In this document: in pieces, positions 59,922-64,000 of the stretch
Position numbering within the stretch: position 1 is the first letter of the stretch
Layout of the letters: every line of letters starts with the position of its first letter
Source: CAXXOK01 sp964497495
GTDB lineage: Bacteria; Bacillota; Clostridia; Christensenellales; Aristaeellaceae
Direction of reading: 5' to 3'
Length of the DNA stretch: 64,000 nucleotides
NCBI GenBank assembly: GCA_964497495.1
Contig: CAZCCZ010000013.1
Coordinates: 1 to 64,000 of the forward strand
Made by a program: the position numbers and the translations under genes
The notes under the pieces: model-generated
What the model was told of the DNA's origin: nothing
Databases searched by the model: none
The model's input: the letters and a program-made list of their open reading frames with translations, nothing else

Positions 59922-60908
59922 TTATGCGTCTTCGAAAGGCATGTTGTTTTCGCTCGCCCGGGACAGGTCTTCCGGGTCGAACGTCACGCCGTGCTTGCGC
60001 TTGTACTGGTCCTGCAGAATTTTGGTGTGCACGTAAGCGCGGTTCTGCCGGTTGGCGGGCGTAACGCTCAGATGCATGCCTCTCTGCCCGTCCGGCAGCA
60101 TGGAAAAACGGACTTTAATGAACAGGTGACCGTGCTGCGGACACTTGCTCAGCGCCACGTACTTGCCCGGGGCCTGCGGAGTAAGCTCGGTTTCCAACTG
60201 CGTGGGTTTCTTGCAAGCGGGGCACGCGGGCGTAAGCACGTCCGCGCTCGCAAGGCCCGCGGTGACCGAAGGAACCGTGTGCGTCACGCGGGAACGGGCG
60301 CTGCGGGGGTTATGGCACAGCTTGCGGGGTGTCTGCTCGTGTTTGAGCACGCCTTCCGGGTTCGGCAGTTTTTGAAGTACCAGCGCGGTGTAATAAGCGT
60401 CGTTGACGGCGTTGTGAAAATCGCGGTTTTCGTCCTGAGCAATTTCCAGATGCTCCATCGCGCCCTGCAGGGATTTCTGCCGCGCGCCCAGTTCGAACGC
60501 CTCGGCGTAGTAGCGCTGCACGTCGTACATCCGCGCGGGTTCGCCCTCGTACTGGAAAAAGTCGAGATTTTGCTTAAGCACGCTCACGTCGTCCGCGCCC
60601 CAGGTGAGGAACACGTAATCCTCGCCGCACCAGTCCGAAAACTGAGTGATCGCCTCCGGGAATGCCGGGGCGTCTTCCAGCTCGTCCCTTCCCAGATGGG
60701 TCATGCGCCGGACGCGCGGATGGATGTTTACGTAATGGGTCGGCTTCACGGGGATGGAAAGCTCGCCCATCACTGAAAAATCTTCGTCGAGCTTGACCGC
60801 GCCGATCTGGATGACTTCAAAAAGCAGGCTGTCGCCGATCTGACGGAACACGGGGGTGTTAAAGCTGGTCGGCTGGTTCCATTCCAGGTCCATCACAATA
60901 TAGTGCAT
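59922..60908 (-). CDS. DEDDh 3'-5' exonuclease with a C-terminal zinc-binding extension
   Basis: A 328-residue protein. Residues 1-180 form the exonuclease: MDLEWNQ (Asp7, Glu9), a conserved Asp near 106-107 in WGADDVSVL, and DFHNAVNDAYYT with His165 and Asp170, the DEDDh set. The remaining 150 residues carry a possible metal site (Cys229, Cys232, Cys256, His259 in CPAC...CPQH) and a basic tail, and are not part of the usual family. It probably degrades or processes RNA or DNA ends. The ATG at 60908 follows a GGAG site; the longer open frame upstream is only the antisense of the next gene. Confidence 0.85.
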   Translation of the reverse strand: MHYIVMDLEWNQPTSFNTPVFRQIGDSLLFEVIQIGAVKLDEDFSVMGELSIPVKPTHYVNIHPRVRRMTHLGRDELEDAPAFPEAITQFSDWCGEDYVFLTWGADDVSVLKQNLDFFQYEGEPARMYDVQRYYAEAFELGARQKSLQGAMEHLEIAQDENRDFHNAVNDAYYTALVLQKLPNPEGVLKHEQTPRKLCHNPRSARSRVTHTVPSVTAGLASADVLTPACPACKKPTQLETELTPQAPGKYVALSKCPQHGHLFIKVRFSMLPDGQRGMHLSVTPANRQNRAYVHTKILQDQYKRKHGVTFDPEDLSRASENNMPFEDA

Positions 60909-60931
60909 CGAAAAACTCCAGTCTGATTGCG

Positions 60932-62203
60932 TTATCCTTCTACCCTGCGCGACGCCGCGCCTTTTCCCGCGGCGGACGAACCGGCCAGAAAACCGGTGGC
61001 GAACGCGATGTGGAGGTTGAAGCCGCCGGTCAGCGCGTCCACGTCCAGCACTTCCCCCGCGGCGTACAAGCCCTGAACCAGCCTGCTTTCCATCGTGGAG
61101 GGGGAAAACTGCCGTACCGCCGCGCCCCCGGCGGTGACCACGGCGGCGGCCGGCGGTTCCGTGCCGCTGAACGGCAAGGGCAGCGCCTTGGTCAGCTTTA
61201 CCAGCGTTTCCCGTTCCTCGCGGCGCAGGGCGTTGGCGGGCCGGGCGGGGTCGATACCCGCGAGGGCTGCCACCGTTTCGGCGAGCCGCTCCGGGAAAAG
61301 GCCCCGCAGCACGGTCTGCACGCGCTTTTTCCCCGCGCCGCTCACGTCCCTGACGATGCGCGCGTCCAGCTGCTGCTCCGTAAGGCCGGGTTTCAAATCC
61401 AGCGTCAGCCGGCACTCGGCGGGCGCGAACTCCGCCAGATAGCTTGACGCCGTAAGCACCAGCGGGCCGGACACCCCGGTGTGCGTGAAGAGCATTTCCC
61501 CGACGTCGCTGAACAGCCGCTTACTTCCGCGCGTCAGGGTGAGGCGCACGTTTTTCAGCGACAGCCCCGCAAGTGCCGGGATCCACGGCTCGCTTGCAAC
61601 CAGCGGCACCAGCGCGGGCCGTGGAGGCACGATCTCGTGCCCCAGGGCGGAAAGCAGCGCGTACCCGTCCCCGGTGCTGCCGGTGGAAGGATAGCTGCAC
61701 CCGCCCGTGCATACGATCACCGCGTCCGCCCGGAGCCTTTCGCCCGTATTCAGCATCAGCCCCGCGATGCTACCGTTTTCCGCGCTCAGGCTCGCCGCGC
61801 GGCTGCCGTACAGCACGCGTACGCCCAGCGTTTCCAGCCGCCGCGCGAACGCGCGGGTCACGTCGCTGGCCTTGCCGGAGGCGGGGAAGGCGCGGTTGCC
61901 GCGCTCCACCACCGTGGGGCAGCCCCAGGCGTCAAGCAGCGCCAGCAGCCTTTCGGGCGGCAGGGCCTTCAACGCGGAGTACAGGAAGCGGGGATTGCGC
62001 ACCACGTTGGGCAGAAACGCTTCCGGCGTGCAGAGGTTGGTGCAGTTGCAGCGCCCTTTGCCGGTGATGTAGAGCTTCCTGCCGAGCTTCTCGTTGCGTT
62101 CCAGCACGGTCACGGCCGCGCCCGCTTCCGCCGCGGCGACCGCCGCCATCAGACCGGCCGCGCCCCCGCCTATGACCAGTACCGCCGCCTGCGTCCCGCT
62201 CAC
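60932..62203 (-). CDS. HI0933/BaiN-type FAD-dependent oxidoreductase
   Basis: A 423-residue flavoprotein. The N-terminal VLVIGGGAAGLMAAVAAAEA binds FAD. NEKLGRKLYITGKGRCNCTN, a VIVCTGGCSYPSTGSTGDGY block and the C-terminal EVLDVDALTGGFNLHIAFATG are the family hallmarks. Members include bile acid 3-oxo-4,5-dehydro reductase (BaiN) and many uncharacterised reductases, so the substrate is open. The start is GTG at 62203, overlapping the regulator's stop by four bases (GTGA), so both are translated from one message. Confidence 0.9.
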   Translation of the reverse strand: MSGTQAAVLVIGGGAAGLMAAVAAAEAGAAVTVLERNEKLGRKLYITGKGRCNCTNLCTPEAFLPNVVRNPRFLYSALKALPPERLLALLDAWGCPTVVERGNRAFPASGKASDVTRAFARRLETLGVRVLYGSRAASLSAENGSIAGLMLNTGERLRADAVIVCTGGCSYPSTGSTGDGYALLSALGHEIVPPRPALVPLVASEPWIPALAGLSLKNVRLTLTRGSKRLFSDVGEMLFTHTGVSGPLVLTASSYLAEFAPAECRLTLDLKPGLTEQQLDARIVRDVSGAGKKRVQTVLRGLFPERLAETVAALAGIDPARPANALRREERETLVKLTKALPLPFSGTEPPAAAVVTAGGAAVRQFSPSTMESRLVQGLYAAGEVLDVDALTGGFNLHIAFATGFLAGSSAAGKGAASRRVEG

Positions 62204-63090
62204 GGCTTTTCCGCGGGGGGCGCGGTTTCCCCGACCGTCCTATCCAGATAGACGCTGTGCGCGTTCCACAGGGCCTCCAGCCGTTTCAGGTGCGCGGAAA
62301 GCTCCTCCCCGCGGCGCAGGCTCAGCGCCACGATCAGGGCGTTCAGTACCGACAGCGGCGCGGCGAGCGAATCCACGAAACTGGCCATGTCCGTGTGCGC
62401 GTACAGGCACACGTCCGCCTCCTCGCCCAGCGGGCTCATGGCCCCGTCCGTCACGGCGATGACCTTCGCGCCGTTCTGGCGGGCGATCCGCATGCACTCC
62501 ACCGTGCGCGTGGAATACCGGGGAAAGCTGATGCCCACCAGCACGTCCGGCTCGCCGATGCGCTCCATCTCGTCGAATACTTCGCCGATGGCGTTTTGCA
62601 CCATCACCACGTCGTCGAAGATCAGGCGCAGATAATGCCCGAAAAACTGCGCCAGCGGCGCCGCCGACCGCAGGCCCATCACGTAGATGCGGCGCGCGGC
62701 AAGCAGCAGCTCCACCGAACGGTCGAAGTCCTTCTGGGACAGGTCTTCGGTGGTCAGGCGGATGTTGCGCATATCGTTTTTCAGCACCGTGCGCAGCACG
62801 TCGTTTTCCTTGATTTCCGACGCGATGTTGAAGCGCTCGCTGGCGGTGAGGCGCTGGCGCACCAGCTCCTGAAGGGCGGATTGCAGTTCCGGGTAGCCCT
62901 CGTACCCCATGGCGGTGGCGAAGCGCACCACGGTGGACTCGCTGACCCCGCAGTTGACCCCCAGCATGACGGCGGTCATGAACGCCGCCTTATCCGAATG
63001 CTCGGCGATGAACGCGGCGATGCGGCGGTGTCCCTTGCTGAGCGCCCTGCCGCGAAGGTTCAGCCGTCTGATGATTTCCTGTGTGTCCAT
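62200..63090 (-). CDS. MurR/RpiR family transcriptional regulator
   Basis: A 296-residue regulator. The N-terminal helix-turn-helix (LSKGHRRIAAFIAEHSDKAA, then LGVNCGVSESTVVRFATAMG) is followed by a sugar-isomerase (SIS) domain with RIYVMGLRSAAPLAQFFG and DVLVGISFPRYSTRTVECMR. These proteins usually bind a phosphosugar and control catabolic genes. Here the next gene is a flavoprotein rather than a sugar enzyme, and the GTGA overlap makes the pair an operon. The effector is unknown. It reads away from surE on the same strand after about 110 bases. Confidence 0.9.
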   Translation of the reverse strand: MDTQEIIRRLNLRGRALSKGHRRIAAFIAEHSDKAAFMTAVMLGVNCGVSESTVVRFATAMGYEGYPELQSALQELVRQRLTASERFNIASEIKENDVLRTVLKNDMRNIRLTTEDLSQKDFDRSVELLLAARRIYVMGLRSAAPLAQFFGHYLRLIFDDVVMVQNAIGEVFDEMERIGEPDVLVGISFPRYSTRTVECMRIARQNGAKVIAVTDGAMSPLGEEADVCLYAHTDMASFVDSLAAPLSVLNALIVALSLRRGEELSAHLKRLEALWNAHSVYLDRTVGETAPPAEKP

Positions 63091-63199
63091 AAGCCTCCGT
63101 GGCGTGTGATCGCCTTTCGGGAGAAAGCGGAGCCTCCCCCGGGCTGGTCCGGCCCGCCTGCGCGGGCGATAAGTCGGATGCCGGCCGGTATTCAGGCCC

Positions 63200-63976
63200 T
63201 CAGCGCGCGAAGGCCGCGGCGATCTCCTTTACGAAGGAGGTGAACGCCGCGCTGTGCTCGCTGGGGTTGCCCATGAAAGTGTAGGTTACGTGGCCCTTGT
63301 CCAGCCAGTCCAGGTCGCTGCCCGGTTCAGGCGGCTCCATGCAATAGTCGTTGGTCATCCAGTAGTAGGTTCCGCTGCGCGGGCTTTCCCGCCGGATGTA
63401 GCTGTCCTTGAAGTTGGCCACGGACAGCGGGGCCAACACCGGGGGCAGAATCGCCTCGGGCTCGCGCAGGGGCGCGTTCATGTTGAGGATGGTCGCGGGC
63501 GGAATTTGCAGACCCGCGTATTTCTCGGCGGTTAACACAGCAAGCCCGGCAAGGTAATCGTAAAGCACCTGTCCGGCGCCGTGATGCACGCTTACGGCCA
63601 TGGCCCGCACGTGGTTCAGGGCCGCTTCCGTAGCCGCGCCCACGGTGCCGCTGTAATGCACGGCCATCCCCGCGTTGTGCCCGTCGTTGATGCCGGAGAT
63701 CACCACGTCCACAGGCTCCCCGATCAGCTCGAACAGCCCCAGCCGTACGCAGTCCGTGGGGGTTCCGGTAATCGCCCAGGCCTGCACGCCTGCCAGCCCC
63801 ATGTCGTATTCCTTCACGTAGATGGGGTCGGTCAGCGTGATGCGCTGGCTGGCTGCGCTCTGTTGCGTGCTCGGGGCGCACACGCTCACCTTGTGCCCGC
63901 GCTCCGCCGCGGCCCTGCACAGGGCGTGGATGCCCGTGCTGCGGATGCCGTCGTCGTTGACCAGTAAGATATGCAT
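63200..63976 (-). CDS. surE: 5'/3'-nucleotidase SurE
   Basis: A 258-residue nucleotidase that removes phosphate from nucleoside monophosphates, active on 5' and 3' positions. LLVNDDGIRSTGI at the N-terminus gives the metal-binding Asp pair (Asp8, Asp9). CAPSTQQSAASQRIT, then TGTPTDCVRLGLFEL, and SGINDGHNAGMAVHYSGTVG with the conserved Asn residues complete the site. The gene is whole in the window, and its ATG at 63976 lies 24 bases before the edge. The 109-base gap before the RpiR gene holds no feature I can support. Confidence 0.94.
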   Translation of the reverse strand: MHILLVNDDGIRSTGIHALCRAAAERGHKVSVCAPSTQQSAASQRITLTDPIYVKEYDMGLAGVQAWAITGTPTDCVRLGLFELIGEPVDVVISGINDGHNAGMAVHYSGTVGAATEAALNHVRAMAVSVHHGAGQVLYDYLAGLAVLTAEKYAGLQIPPATILNMNAPLREPEAILPPVLAPLSVANFKDSYIRRESPRSGTYYWMTNDYCMEPPEPGSDLDWLDKGHVTYTFMGNPSEHSAAFTSFVKEIAAAFAR

Positions 63977-64000
63977 GGCGTCGTTATACTCCTACTCCCG

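Overview
The window is a GC-rich bacterial chromosome segment, most likely from a high-GC anaerobic Clostridia-type Firmicute. Supporting signs are a T-box leader with a Trp specifier, strong AAGGAGG-type ribosome binding sites with frequent TTG and GTG starts, a YtvI/AI-2E type membrane protein, a Gp15-type Firmicute siphophage module and a TM1266-like small protein. Codon use looks uniform throughout, including in the prophage. The genus cannot be fixed from the sequence. A run of ten N at 44848-44857 marks an assembly join, so this is a draft or metagenome-assembled contig.

Layout. 1-2056: the end of a GtrA-like membrane protein and two tandem exported phosphodiester-glycosidase paralogs. 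2103-7254 (minus): an exported protein of unknown function carrying a GGADGPT motif, then typA and prfC. 7511-11985 (plus): guaA, a TM1266-like protein, an AlkZ-like winged-helix protein and a lysA-family decarboxylase. 12008-13631 (minus): a Cys-rich protein, a TetR regulator with a palindrome inside its own promoter, and a VOC protein. 13707-20426 (plus): tRNA-Leu(TAA), a DMT transporter, and a surface-polysaccharide operon (GT2, DegT aminotransferase, Wzx-type flippase, ATP-grasp enzyme) ending in miaA. 20501-26534: a RACo-like ferredoxin/ASKHA protein, a nucleotidyltransferase-like protein, a GH1 glycosidase, a small acidic protein and a CASTOR/POLLUX-type channel. 26797-33539 (plus): a zinc-ribbon/TPM pair, an AI-2E family protein, tag, and an ECF sigma factor with a membrane partner and an exported protein. 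33619-35352 (minus): a TrpB2-type synthase behind its T-box.

35442-50117 (minus) is a continuous 14.7-kb phage particle and lysis module. It runs terminase small and large, portal, scaffold, capsid, head-tail joining, tail tube, Gp15 chaperones, a very short tape-measure candidate, baseplate, fibre, endolysin and holin. No integrase, repressor, replication gene or att site is visible, so it is either a decayed prophage or a domesticated, gene-transfer-agent-like particle cluster. A 176-bp tandem repeat array sits between its terminase and portal genes.

50754-63976: a degenerate GGDEF protein, rpiB, a second DMT transporter, a 42-aa basic protein followed by a run of hairpins, a second glycan cluster (a GT2 fused to an unknown domain with its own internal start, glf, and a membrane GT2), a uridine-kinase-like protein, a DEDDh exonuclease with a zinc-binding tail, a BaiN/HI0933-type flavoprotein coupled to an RpiR regulator, and surE.

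The two glycan clusters, the flippase, the GtrA remnant and the galactofuranose enzyme Glf together suggest a decorated, probably galactofuranose-containing, cell-surface polysaccharide.
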